Positions 17,006-24,749 are shown, counted from the stretch's first letter. The stretch is DNA of 64,000 nucleotides from Candidatus Avirikenella pullistercoris (GCA_018710935.1 DVIX01000075.1:1-64000), one strand, 5' to 3'. Notes: generated by a model not told the origin, from the letters alone. Numbers and translations are program-made.

Positions 17006-17674
17006 CTATCTGACCAAATACGGTGTTCCATTTAAAGAAATAGTACGGCAATTCACAATCCTATACGGCCGTACCCGAACTTCCCCCTGCCCGAGAATTT
17101 TTTCCTCTCCGGTATATTCTACGACCGTTCCCTCCTGTATCATAGATGAAAGCTGCGACATTACATGTTCCGGAAAACGCAATACGACACCATTATCTAA
17201 GACATAACCGCGAATTTCATCCCGATTAACCGCCTTAACCTTTCCTTCTCCTTTCACGAAATTATCCTGCGGAGAAAGTCCTGGAGGAACAGGTTTTCTG
17301 TCATATACATATACCGTCTGTCCTTTCCCACTGACACTTACCAGCTCCAATTCCTGAACTCCATCCGGAGCATACTTCAATACACCGTTCACGGTAAGCT
17401 CTTTACCCAATGCAGCTATTCGTTCCCCAAAATACGGTGCAAATTTAACGAGGAAAACGGATGCCAGTGTATTCAAATAAAATCCATCGAAAATAAAATC
17501 TTCATTATATGTCTGCTCCATAATAATACCATTATATGCAGAAATCCGCTGTAACGGATTTTTCACTACCGGGCCATGCCCCTGCCTGAGACGAGGTTGT
17601 GCAACCGATGATACCGGTTGTAAAATAATCAAAAACATCCCCATCCCTACTAAAAATAATAAATGCCGTTTCAT
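17006..17674 (-). CDS. Exported OB-fold-like protein of unknown function
   Basis: I start this 222-residue protein at the ATG at 17674. The signal peptide then begins MKRHLLFLVGMGMFLII and ends at VSSVAQ. An upstream start adds 21 basic residues before the signal peptide and is less likely. The mature part has two similar stretches. The first is LGKELTVNGVLKYAPDGVQELELVSVSGKGQTVYVYDRKP. The second is VVEYTGEEKILGQGEVRVRPYRIVNCRTISLNGTPYLV, preceded by KVKAVNRDEIRGYVLDNGVVLRFPEHVM. A 'new gain, closed strand, turn' layout around GYVLDNGVVLRFPEH suggests an OB-fold or similar small barrel repeated twice. I recognise no named family. It stands alone, divergent from the beta-lactamase gene. Confidence 0.65.
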   Translation of the reverse strand: MKRHLLFLVGMGMFLIILQPVSSVAQPRLRQGHGPVVKNPLQRISAYNGIIMEQTYNEDFIFDGFYLNTLASVFLVKFAPYFGERIAALGKELTVNGVLKYAPDGVQELELVSVSGKGQTVYVYDRKPVPPGLSPQDNFVKGEGKVKAVNRDEIRGYVLDNGVVLRFPEHVMSQLSSMIQEGTVVEYTGEEKILGQGEVRVRPYRIVNCRTISLNGTPYLVR

Positions 17675-17995
17675 ATTTTTGTTATTTTTGTTTAACCTAA
17701 TTACCTTAGATAAAGGTAATATTTTTTTGATTTGCAAATCATAAATAATTACTTTTATATACTTTTATTCTTACAAAAAATAAAATTCAGATGCCAACCA
17801 GGAATACCCAAAGGCCTGCACACGAAAAGCATAAATGGTTTACCGAAATTTTCCAAAACAGGAATCAAAAATTCTACCGCCTCCATAAAATCATCTGCAA
17901 ATAAAATCCACAATTACAACAGCATATTATGTATGACTTTCTTATCCATAAATGCCATTAACGAAGAAACGACTCGAACAAAACGATAAAAACAA
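17675..17995. other. Divergent intergenic region before the beta-lactamase gene
   Basis: 321 AT-rich bases between two divergent genes. No full TTTG / TAnnTTTG pair is seen in either direction, and the best partial is TACCTTTA near 17722-17715 on the minus strand. A 37-codon frame starts at 17790 but has no recognisable product. Confidence 0.4.
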
Positions 17996-18895
17996 ATGAA
18001 TATCAACAAATTATTATTTATTCTATGGTTACTTATCCTCCCTGTTATAACTCTGGCAGAAACTAGCAGTTTAAAAGAACAACTACAGGGAATCATAGGC
18101 GGGAAAAAAGCTCAAATAGGGATCGCCGTTATAATCAACGGCAAAGACACCGTTACCGTAAACAACGACTGCCGTTACCCGATGATGAGCGTATTCAAAT
18201 TACACCAGGCTTTAGCCGTCGCCGATTATTGCCAACGCAAGGGACTCTCTTTCGACACCTCTGTACATATCGACCGTGCCGAACTAAAAACCGATACATA
18301 TAGCCCTTTACGCGACAAATACCCTCAAGGAAATATAGCTTTGTCAATCGGAGAATTATTGAAATACACTTTACATCTGAGCGATAATAACGCATGCGAT
18401 ATTCTTTTCGACCGGACAGGAGGGACGGAAACCACCGATAAATATATCCGAAGTTTAGGCATCGGACATTTTTCAATCGAAGTTACCGAAGACGAAATGC
18501 ATAAAGACCTGAACGCCTGTTATCGAAATTGGAGCACTCCTTTAGAAACGGCCAAAATTATCGAGATGCTACTTACACAAGAATTGTTCGGAAAAGAGTA
18601 TCAGAATTTCATAACCGATGCAATGATTACCTGCCAGACCGGAAAAGACCGGTTGGCATATCCTCTCGAAGGGACAAATGCAATAATCGGCCATAAAACC
18701 GGAACAGGCGACCGTAACAGTAAAGGACAAATTATCGGCACAAACGATGCAGGATTCGTCTGCCTGCCCAACGGGAAACGATATACGATTGTCGTTTTCA
18801 TAAAAGATTCCGAAGAGACCGAACAGGCGACTTCCCGAATCATAGCCGACATTTCGGAAACCGTATATCGATACATAAGTACCTCGTTACAATAA
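17996..18895 (+). CDS. Class A beta-lactamase (subclass A2-like)
   Basis: The 299-residue periplasmic serine hydrolase opens beta-lactam rings. A signal peptide runs to about residue 21 (LPVITLAE). All active-site boxes are present: S65-V-F-K68 (S-x-x-K nucleophile), S129-D130-N131, the omega-loop Glu165 in TEDEMH, and K234-T235-G236. The loop reads E-D-E-M-H rather than E-x-x-L-N, so the residue equivalent to Asn170 is His, as in PER-type and some other A2 enzymes. A2 is the subclass that includes the Bacteroides CepA, CblA and CfxA enzymes. The spectrum cannot be read from sequence. It is followed after 8 bases by a WG-repeat gene, with no LysR-type regulator adjacent. Confidence 0.93.
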   Translation: MNINKLLFILWLLILPVITLAETSSLKEQLQGIIGGKKAQIGIAVIINGKDTVTVNNDCRYPMMSVFKLHQALAVADYCQRKGLSFDTSVHIDRAELKTDTYSPLRDKYPQGNIALSIGELLKYTLHLSDNNACDILFDRTGGTETTDKYIRSLGIGHFSIEVTEDEMHKDLNACYRNWSTPLETAKIIEMLLTQELFGKEYQNFITDAMITCQTGKDRLAYPLEGTNAIIGHKTGTGDRNSKGQIIGTNDAGFVCLPNGKRYTIVVFIKDSEETEQATSRIIADISETVYRYISTSLQ

Positions 18896-18903
18896 ACGAT
18901 ACT

Positions 18904-20130
18904 ATGGGAATAAAACCGACACTTTTAATCACAACCTGTCTCTGTTCACTCGGTTTTATAACAGTACAGGCAGAACCGCCCGGCATTAACCCCGCAAACA
19001 AAGATACAGACAATATCTGCATCGACACGATCTGCTTGCTGGAAAACAATGTATGGGAAATACAACTACCGGGAAACCCGCCGGACATATCATTAATAAA
19101 ATTCCGCAACGGAATAAAGAGCGATATTTTTATACACGAAGGACAGCAAGCAGAAATAAAATCGGTTTATTACCTATCGGATAAACCGGAATATTCTTTT
19201 TCTGCGACAACCTCAACAAACAAAAACGGGAATTATATAGTTGCAGACCATAGAGGAAACGTTCATAACTACCGTATCCTTGAATTGACCGACACTTCAC
19301 TCGTCATCAAATTCGAGCCATTGCCCGAACAATTCAGCATAGGCGGCGGCCATCCTGTCAGATATAAACCTAGTTCCTCATTCAAGTCAACCGCCCGCAA
19401 AGAAATTATCATAGCCCATACCTCCGAAAAACACTTAGAAGCCGGCGTACCGGTCTGCTATTTAAACGAACGAGGTGATACAATTATTCCTTTCGGGAAA
19501 TATGAATTCTGTCAAACCGACACAATAAGCCATATAGGCTTCGTATATGAAAACAGTCCCGGCAAAAATATCGTTTGCATCGACAACAAAGGGAAAAAAC
19601 TTTTCAATGTATTGCGCTACGACAACGGTCCCGACTATATAAGCGAAGGCCTGTTCCGCATCACAGACGAAAAAGGGCTGATCGGTTATGCCGATTCCGC
19701 AGGCAATATTATCATTCCTCCGCAATTTTCCTGCGCTTTCCCTTTTCTGAACAAAAAAGCACGAGTAGCCTGCAACGGAAAATTCAAACCGGTACCGGAA
19801 TCCTCCGATGAAAAATATTATTGGGACAGCGACCAATGGTTTTTCATTGATAGAACAGGCAAAAAGTTAAATCAATTCAGCATTATGGATTGGATTCCCG
19901 AACGCATGAACGACGATCCGGACAACAAACGGTACATAATCTTCTTCTCAGTTTTAAACCGTCCATTCTATCTGCCTTACGAATATTCCGACAAACGAAC
20001 GGAAGAAAAGATACGAAAAGCCATTACCGATAACTCGATGCTCGAAATAACTTTACTCAACGGAAATACTATCATTCATGCAAGAAACAGCTATAAAGAA
20101 CGCCCTGCCGGTATGCTCACGTTCCACTAA
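18904..20130 (+). CDS. Exported WG-repeat-like protein
   Basis: The 408-residue protein has a signal peptide (SLGFITVQA). The middle and C-terminal half contains WG/KWG-like strands: VPVCYLNERGDTIIPFGKYEFC, NIVCIDNKGKKLFNVLRYDNG, YISEGLFRITDEKGLIGYADSAGNIIIPPQF and WFFIDRTGKKLNQF. The recurrent D/E-x-x-G-x-x-I/L-I-P... A-x-P-F pattern is that of bacterial WG beta-propeller-like repeats. The N-terminal 150 residues look like a separate lipocalin- or META-like beta domain (LVIKFEPLPEQF). It begins 8 bases after the beta-lactamase gene, so the two are co-transcribed and both are exported. A functional link is possible but unproved. Confidence 0.75.
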   Translation: MGIKPTLLITTCLCSLGFITVQAEPPGINPANKDTDNICIDTICLLENNVWEIQLPGNPPDISLIKFRNGIKSDIFIHEGQQAEIKSVYYLSDKPEYSFSATTSTNKNGNYIVADHRGNVHNYRILELTDTSLVIKFEPLPEQFSIGGGHPVRYKPSSSFKSTARKEIIIAHTSEKHLEAGVPVCYLNERGDTIIPFGKYEFCQTDTISHIGFVYENSPGKNIVCIDNKGKKLFNVLRYDNGPDYISEGLFRITDEKGLIGYADSAGNIIIPPQFSCAFPFLNKKARVACNGKFKPVPESSDEKYYWDSDQWFFIDRTGKKLNQFSIMDWIPERMNDDPDNKRYIIFFSVLNRPFYLPYEYSDKRTEEKIRKAITDNSMLEITLLNGNTIIHARNSYKERPAGMLTFH

Positions 20131-20176
20131 ATTCATCTCAAAAATAAAAACTCAAAAAATTTCATCCATTATCCCC

Positions 20177-20206
20177 ATATTCAGACCGTTATTCTGAATA
20201 ATTTTC
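20177..20206 (+). terminator. Probable terminator of the beta-lactamase operon
   Basis: A 7-bp stem, TATTCAG with CTGAATA, and a 9-base loop, followed by ATTTT. It is weak, A/T-rich and 47 bases after the stop. Confidence 0.5.
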
Positions 20207-20272
20207 AAATAAAATCTGTAAATTTGGTAAGTATTTCTGTAATATATATAATGAATAATAGAACTTTTAAAA

Positions 20273-20280
20273 TATTTTTG
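20273..20280 (+). promoter_or_regulatory. -7 box of the redox operon
   Basis: TATTTTTG, a full match to TAnnTTTG, 63 bases before the ATG at 20344. No -33 TTTG is at the right spacing. Confidence 0.5.
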
Positions 20281-20343
20281 TAATAGATAAAACAGAACCG
20301 AACGAAACCTTAAAAACCTCTTAAAACTCTATAAATCAACTTT

Positions 20344-20643
20344 ATGAGAACGAAGCTATACTTATTGGCTTTTATTATCCCGCTATTTACAGGTTCCTAT
20401 TCACAGGCGCAGTCCGTACAGGATGCGAAAAAAATTTCGATTGTCTATTTCTCCCACTCCGGGAATACCGAAGAAATTGCCAATCAGATAAAGGATGCCG
20501 TTGGCGGAGATATTTTAAAATTTCAACCTGCCTTTTATCCATCCGATTACCAATCTGTTCCCGAACAGGCAAAAAAAGAGATAAACAAAGGGTACAAACC
20601 CGAACTGAAAACGAAAATAGACAATATCGGAATAATCAAATAA
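20344..20643 (+). pseudogene. Truncated exported flavodoxin
   Basis: The 99 codons encode a signal peptide (ending SQAQ) and the first half of a flavodoxin. The first strand and FMN-phosphate loop read ISIVYFSHSGNTEEIANQI, followed by GGDILKFQPAFYP and KKEINKGYKPELKTKIDNI. Normal members continue with a Y-D-x-I-F-V-G-S-P-x-W-W block and about 80 further residues. Here the frame stops right after IDNIGIIK, and the next gene starts 23 bases later. None of the three frames in between resumes the flavodoxin, so the 3' half has been deleted and not frameshifted. What remains could not hold FMN in the normal way. It is the first gene of the redox operon. Confidence 0.8.
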
Positions 20644-20666
20644 CTCATCCCTGAAAAATTCAGTTT

Positions 20667-22175
20667 ATGTTACGAAAGATCAGAATAGCAGCCGCCGTTA
20701 TCTTTTTTACGATAATAACGTTTTTGTTCCTCGACTTTACAGGAACGCTGCACCATTGGTTCGGCTGGATGGCCAAAATACAATTTTTACCTGCTTTATT
20801 AGCCCTGAACGTAGGAGTTATCATAGCCCTCGTTCTACTTACCCTGCTTTTCGGAAGAATTTACTGTTCGGTAATTTGTCCGCTCGGTGTTTTTCAGGAC
20901 ACTGCTTCATGGATTGCCGGCAGATGGAAAAAACGGCGTTTCTCTTATTCCCCCGCCCTATCCTATTTACGGTATGGAATATTAGCCGTATTCATCATCG
21001 CCTTGGTTGCAGGATTCAGCTCATTCGCTGCCCTGCTGGCTCCATACAGCGCATATGGGCGGATAGCATCCAACCTTTTCGCTCCTGTCTATCAATGGAT
21101 AAACAACGCTCTCGCCTATTTCGCCGAACGTGCCGACAGTTACGCATTTTATTCCGTCGATGTATGGATGAAAGGAGGATTTACCTTTGCCGTAGCAATC
21201 ATTACCTTCGTCGTACTCATTATTTTAGCCGTACGGAACGGACGTACCTATTGCAATACCATATGCCCCGTAGGAACCGTATTAGGTTTCCTTTCCAGAT
21301 TCTCTTTTTTCAAACCGGTTATCCATACGGAAAAATGTATCAGTTGCGGATTATGCGCACGTAACTGTAAAGCCTCTTGTATCAGTATCGACCCCAAAAA
21401 GAAAGAACAAAAAATAGATTACAGCCGTTGCGTTACCTGTTTCAACTGTATCGAAACATGCAAACACGGTGCTATCCGATATGAACGCCGGCATAAAACG
21501 GTTGTGCCTGCCGGACAACCGGCGGATAATAATACAAGCGGGAAAGTAGATAACACACGCAGGAGCTTCCTTTCCGTTTTAACGCTCTTTGCCGCTTCTT
21601 CTGCATTAAAAGCACAAGAGAAAGTAGATGGGGGATTAGCCGTAATCGAAGATAAAAAGATTCCGGACAGACAAACCCCGATCGTTCCTCCCGGAGCCAA
21701 AAGCATCCGCAACTTTACGCAACATTGTACAGCATGCCAATTATGCGTATCGGTCTGCCCGAATCAGGTATTACGTCCTTCCGGCAAACTATCTTCGCTA
21801 ATGCAGCCAGAAATGTCGTATGAACTCGGATACTGCCGCCCCGAATGTACCAAATGTTCGGAAGTATGCCCTGCAGGAGCCATTCATACCATTACAACCG
21901 CAGACAAATCGGCTACACAAATCGGACATGCCGTATGGATACAGAAAAACTGTATCGTACTGACCGATGACGTAAACTGCGGGAACTGCGCTCGGCATTG
22001 CCCTACCCAAGCGATACAAATGATACCTCTCAATGCGGAAGATCCCAATTCACGTTTGATACCGGCCGTCAATACCGAACGCTGTATAGGTTGCGGAGCA
22101 TGCGAAAACCTATGTCCCGCCCGTCCGTTCAGCGCAATTTATGTAGAAGGCCACGAAATGCACAGAACCGTATAA
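20667..22175 (+). CDS. NapH-NapG fusion: membrane polyferredoxin with an internal Tat motif
   Basis: The 502 residues combine two proteins that are usually separate. The N-terminal half (1-270) is NapH-like: about four membrane helices, two C-x3-CP motifs (C67/C71, C196/C200) and two cytoplasmic [4Fe-4S] sites (C224/227/230/234 and C255/258/261/265). The C-terminal half (345-502) is NapG/MauM-like, opening IVPPGAKSIRNF, with four clusters at C354/357/360/364, C390/394/397/401, the group around C438/441/445 (with C429) and C473/476/479/483. Between them, NTRRSFLSVLTLFAASSALKAQ-like residues 296-317 match a twin-arginine signal (R298-R299) with its hydrophobic stretch. This predicts a periplasmic Fe-S head tethered to a quinol-type membrane module. 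It lies 23 bases after the truncated flavodoxin and 20 bases before the Tat-exported reductase. Confidence 0.85.
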   Translation: MLRKIRIAAAVIFFTIITFLFLDFTGTLHHWFGWMAKIQFLPALLALNVGVIIALVLLTLLFGRIYCSVICPLGVFQDTASWIAGRWKKRRFSYSPALSYLRYGILAVFIIALVAGFSSFAALLAPYSAYGRIASNLFAPVYQWINNALAYFAERADSYAFYSVDVWMKGGFTFAVAIITFVVLIILAVRNGRTYCNTICPVGTVLGFLSRFSFFKPVIHTEKCISCGLCARNCKASCISIDPKKKEQKIDYSRCVTCFNCIETCKHGAIRYERRHKTVVPAGQPADNNTSGKVDNTRRSFLSVLTLFAASSALKAQEKVDGGLAVIEDKKIPDRQTPIVPPGAKSIRNFTQHCTACQLCVSVCPNQVLRPSGKLSSLMQPEMSYELGYCRPECTKCSEVCPAGAIHTITTADKSATQIGHAVWIQKNCIVLTDDVNCGNCARHCPTQAIQMIPLNAEDPNSRLIPAVNTERCIGCGACENLCPARPFSAIYVEGHEMHRTV

Positions 22176-22195
22176 CTTTGAAAGAGCATATAATC

Positions 22196-23569
22196 ATGGA
22201 AGAGAAAAAACAAATCGATATAAGCCGCAGGAAATTCTTAAAAGTATTGGGTAGCGGAGTCGCTGCTTCGACAGCCATGCTGTACGGATGCAACCCGAAC
22301 CGCCAAAATACGGTAACCGCAGCAGGCGAAGTGCCTACCGACCAAATGACTTACCGCACCTCTCCCCGTACGGGAGAAAAAGTTTCGATACTCGGTTACG
22401 GCTGTATGCGTTGGCCGACATTGTCATCTCCCGCAAGCGACGGCAATGTGATAGACCAAGATGCAGTAAACGAACTGGTCGATTACGCCATTGCACACGG
22501 CGTAAATTATTTCGACACATCACCCGTATATGTCCAGGGATGGTCTGAAAAATCCACCGGGATAGCCCTTAGCCGCCATCCGAGGGAAAAGTATTTCATC
22601 GCAACCAAAATGTCCAACATGTCGAATCCGGATTTCAATTTCGGAGTGGAGATGTACCGCAATTCCCTAAAAAACCTGCAAGTCGATTATTTCGACTATT
22701 ACCTGCTCCACAATATAGGACGGCCGGGATTGTTCAAACAACGTTTCCTAGATAACGGACTGCTGGATTTTCTGCTTAAAGAACGGGAAACGGGGCGTAT
22801 CCGCCATTTAGGCTGGTCATTCCACGGAGTACAGGAAGAGTTCGATAAAATTCTGTCCATGCACGATACCGTTCATTGGGATTTCATACAGATACAGCTC
22901 AACTATTCCGACTGGCGGCACGCCTCCGGAATGAATGTCAACGCCGAATACCTATACCATGAAATTGCCCAAAGAGATATTCCGATGGTGATTATGGAAC
23001 CTTTACAGGGAGGACGGTTATCCGATGTTCCGGAACATATCTTCACCCGATTGAAAGAACGCAATCCTCAGGGTAGCGTAGCATCGTGGGCATTCCGTTT
23101 CGCAGGCTCGCACGAAAAAGTATTGTGCGTATTAAGCGGCATGACCTATATGGAACACCTGCAAGACAATATACGCACCTATTCTCCGCTTGTTCCGCTG
23201 ACCGAAGAAGAGAAACAATTTCTCTACGATACGGCCGACCTGAAAGCACAATATCCCACCGTTCCCTGCAACGACTGTCAATACTGTATGCCCTGCCCAT
23301 ACGGTTTGGATATTCCAGGCATCTTGTTGCACTATAACCGCTGTGTGAACGAAGGGAATATTCCAAGAAGCCAACAGGATGAAAACTATCGCAAAGCAAG
23401 ACGGGCCTACCTAATCGGTTACGACCGCAGCGTTCCGAAACTGCGTCAGGCAAGCCACTGTACCGGATGTGAACAATGTAATCCGCTCTGTCCGCAGAAT
23501 ATAGATATTCCGAAGGAACTGCACCGAATAGACGATTTCGTCGAACAATTAAAACAAAACACGCTATAA
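22196..23569 (+). CDS. Tat-exported aldo/keto reductase with two C-terminal Fe-S motifs
   Basis: I start the 457-residue protein at the ATG at 22196, which opens directly on a twin-arginine signal (SRRKFLK, R11-R12, hydrophobic stretch to LYGC). Cys32 could make it a Tat lipoprotein. The aldo/keto reductase barrel follows, with the tetrad D107, Y112, K138 and H172 (FDTSPVY, IATKM, YLLHNI). The C-terminus adds C358/361/364/367 and C422/425/428/432 (the second ends CP), which form [4Fe-4S]-type ligand sets. Cytosolic Fe-S aldo/keto reductases are known in anaerobes. Export through Tat with a bound nicotinamide cofactor, or use of Fe-S electrons instead, is the unusual point. It follows the NapH-NapG fusion directly, and its stop overlaps the next start. 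Confidence 0.88.
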   Translation: MEEKKQIDISRRKFLKVLGSGVAASTAMLYGCNPNRQNTVTAAGEVPTDQMTYRTSPRTGEKVSILGYGCMRWPTLSSPASDGNVIDQDAVNELVDYAIAHGVNYFDTSPVYVQGWSEKSTGIALSRHPREKYFIATKMSNMSNPDFNFGVEMYRNSLKNLQVDYFDYYLLHNIGRPGLFKQRFLDNGLLDFLLKERETGRIRHLGWSFHGVQEEFDKILSMHDTVHWDFIQIQLNYSDWRHASGMNVNAEYLYHEIAQRDIPMVIMEPLQGGRLSDVPEHIFTRLKERNPQGSVASWAFRFAGSHEKVLCVLSGMTYMEHLQDNIRTYSPLVPLTEEEKQFLYDTADLKAQYPTVPCNDCQYCMPCPYGLDIPGILLHYNRCVNEGNIPRSQQDENYRKARRAYLIGYDRSVPKLRQASHCTGCEQCNPLCPQNIDIPKELHRIDDFVEQLKQNTL

Positions 23570-24009
23570 TGGAAAAAATTATCCGGTTATTGCATGAAGG
23601 AAGTTACTCCTGCGTTATTGAGAACCATAATGAGATACGTACCTTCTCCCGCCGTGGAGTAGCCGATCTATACGATTTGGTGTGCAATGACGCTTCTTTC
23701 CTGAAAGGCGCTTCCATGGCCGACAAGGTCGTCGGGAAAGGAGCTGCCGCATTAATGGCGCTCGGCGATATCGGAAGCCTTTATACGGATGTTATCAGCA
23801 CTCCTGCCCTGGAGCTGCTCCGTAACGCCGGTATCGAAGTGACTTTCGGAAAAGAAGTCCCTTACATCATAAACCGGGAAAAAAACGGACAATGTCCATT
23901 GGAAAAACGATGCGGAAATGAAACGGATATTCGTAAACTCTTCCCGATAATAACGGATTTTATCGAATCCATCAATACCAACCAAAAATCAAATACCATT
24001 CAAAAATAA
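23569..24009 (+). CDS. DUF1893 family protein
   Basis: The 146-residue soluble protein starts on the last base of the preceding stop codon (TAATG at 23567-23571). It has the DUF1893 core SCVIENHNEIRTFSRRGVADLYDLV... KVVGKGAAALMALGDIGSLYTDVISTPALELLRNAGI. The family is classed with the cytidine-deaminase-like fold, but lacks the usual zinc site motifs. Two cysteines near the C-terminus (CPLEKRC) could bind a metal. It is cytoplasmic, with no signal. Sitting in an operon of Fe-S proteins and a Tat component suggests a role in cofactor insertion or quality control, but that is inference only. Confidence 0.82.
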   Translation: MEKIIRLLHEGSYSCVIENHNEIRTFSRRGVADLYDLVCNDASFLKGASMADKVVGKGAAALMALGDIGSLYTDVISTPALELLRNAGIEVTFGKEVPYIINREKNGQCPLEKRCGNETDIRKLFPIITDFIESINTNQKSNTIQK

Positions 24010-24017
24010 AAACAGAT

Positions 24018-24539
24018 ATGAATACATCTTCTATCAAGCTTTACACTTTAAATTACAACGAGTTAAAAACTTATATCGTTACATTATTATTCATTGCGGG
24101 AAATATTATCCTGCCGCAACTCTGTCATCTTATTCCGCAAGGAGGAATTATCTGGTTGCCGATTTATTTTTTCACATTAGTCGGAGCCTATAAATACGGT
24201 TGGAAAGCAGGTTTAATGATAGGGATTTTCTCTCCTATCGTCAATTCCTTGTTATTCGGCATGCCGGCAGCAGCAGTCCTGCCATCCATTCTTTTTAAAT
24301 CGACACTACTCGCAATCGCTGCCGGATGGGCTGCCTCCCATTTTAAAAGAGTATCGATTCCCATTTTGTTACTGGTAGTACTCGCTTATCAAACAATAGG
24401 GACCTTAGGAGAATGGCTTTTAATCAATATCGATGACAGTTTCTACCAAGCTGCCCAGGATTTTCGCATCGGATTACCCGGTATGTGTGTACAAATTTTC
24501 GGCGGTTACTTGTTTATCAAACACTTAATATACAAATAG
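24018..24539 (+). CDS. ECF-transporter S-component-like membrane protein
   Basis: The 173-residue protein has about five or six membrane helices (helices near 20-38, 45-65, 70-95, 100-115, 120-135 and the end). Motifs such as [49 protein letters not shown] are typical of ECF S-components, which bind a vitamin or metal for uptake. No EcfT or EcfA gene is adjacent, so it would need shared energising subunits from elsewhere or works alone. It starts 8 bases after the DUF1893 gene and ends 1 base before tatA. The substrate cannot be told from sequence. Confidence 0.72.
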   Translation: MNTSSIKLYTLNYNELKTYIVTLLFIAGNIILPQLCHLIPQGGIIWLPIYFFTLVGAYKYGWKAGLMIGIFSPIVNSLLFGMPAAAVLPSILFKSTLLAIAAGWAASHFKRVSIPILLLVVLAYQTIGTLGEWLLINIDDSFYQAAQDFRIGLPGMCVQIFGGYLFIKHLIYK

Positions 24540-24540
24540 C

Positions 24541-24732
24541 ATGATTCTATTTATGGGTATCGGAGGACAGGAGATACTGTTAATCGCCCTTATCGTATTG
24601 CTTCTTTTCGGAGGGAAAAAAATTCCCGACTTAATGAAAGGACTCGGAAAAGGAATACACAGTTTCAAAGAAGGGATGAAAGGCATTGAATCTCCGGAAA
24701 AAGAGGAAACTCAAAAAGCAGACAAAGAATAA
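24541..24732 (+). CDS. tatA: TatA/TatE twin-arginine translocase subunit
   Basis: The 63-residue protein shows the complete TatA layout: a short N-terminus, one membrane helix [24 protein letters not shown] with the conserved F-G-x-K-K-I-P hinge, an amphipathic helix [17 protein letters not shown], and a charged tail. It forms the pore with TatC for transport of folded proteins. An alternative ATG at 24553 would shorten it by four residues. It is the last gene of the redox operon, one base after the S-component gene. No tatC is in the window. The two twin-arginine-bearing proteins upstream are obvious clients. Confidence 0.9.
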   Translation: MILFMGIGGQEILLIALIVLLLFGGKKIPDLMKGLGKGIHSFKEGMKGIESPEKEETQKADKE

Positions 24733-24749
24733 CCTGACATAACCCGATA

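Noticed and set aside
17790-17903. A 37-codon frame (starts MPTRNTQRPAHEK) upstream of the beta-lactamase gene
   Set aside because: It is basic and aromatic but has no recognisable family and no promoter or ribosome binding site. It could be a fragment of something older, but I cannot support a call.
20641-20666. A frameshift that would restore the flavodoxin
   Set aside because: All three frames of the 23-base gap were read. None continues with the expected Y-D-x-I-F-V-G block, and the next gene follows at once. Loss of the 3' half by deletion fits better.
20344-24732. A classical Nap nitrate reductase or Rnf system
   Set aside because: No NapA, NapB, NapC or Rnf subunit is present. Only the NapH- and NapG-like parts occur, and the catalytic partner is an aldo/keto reductase.
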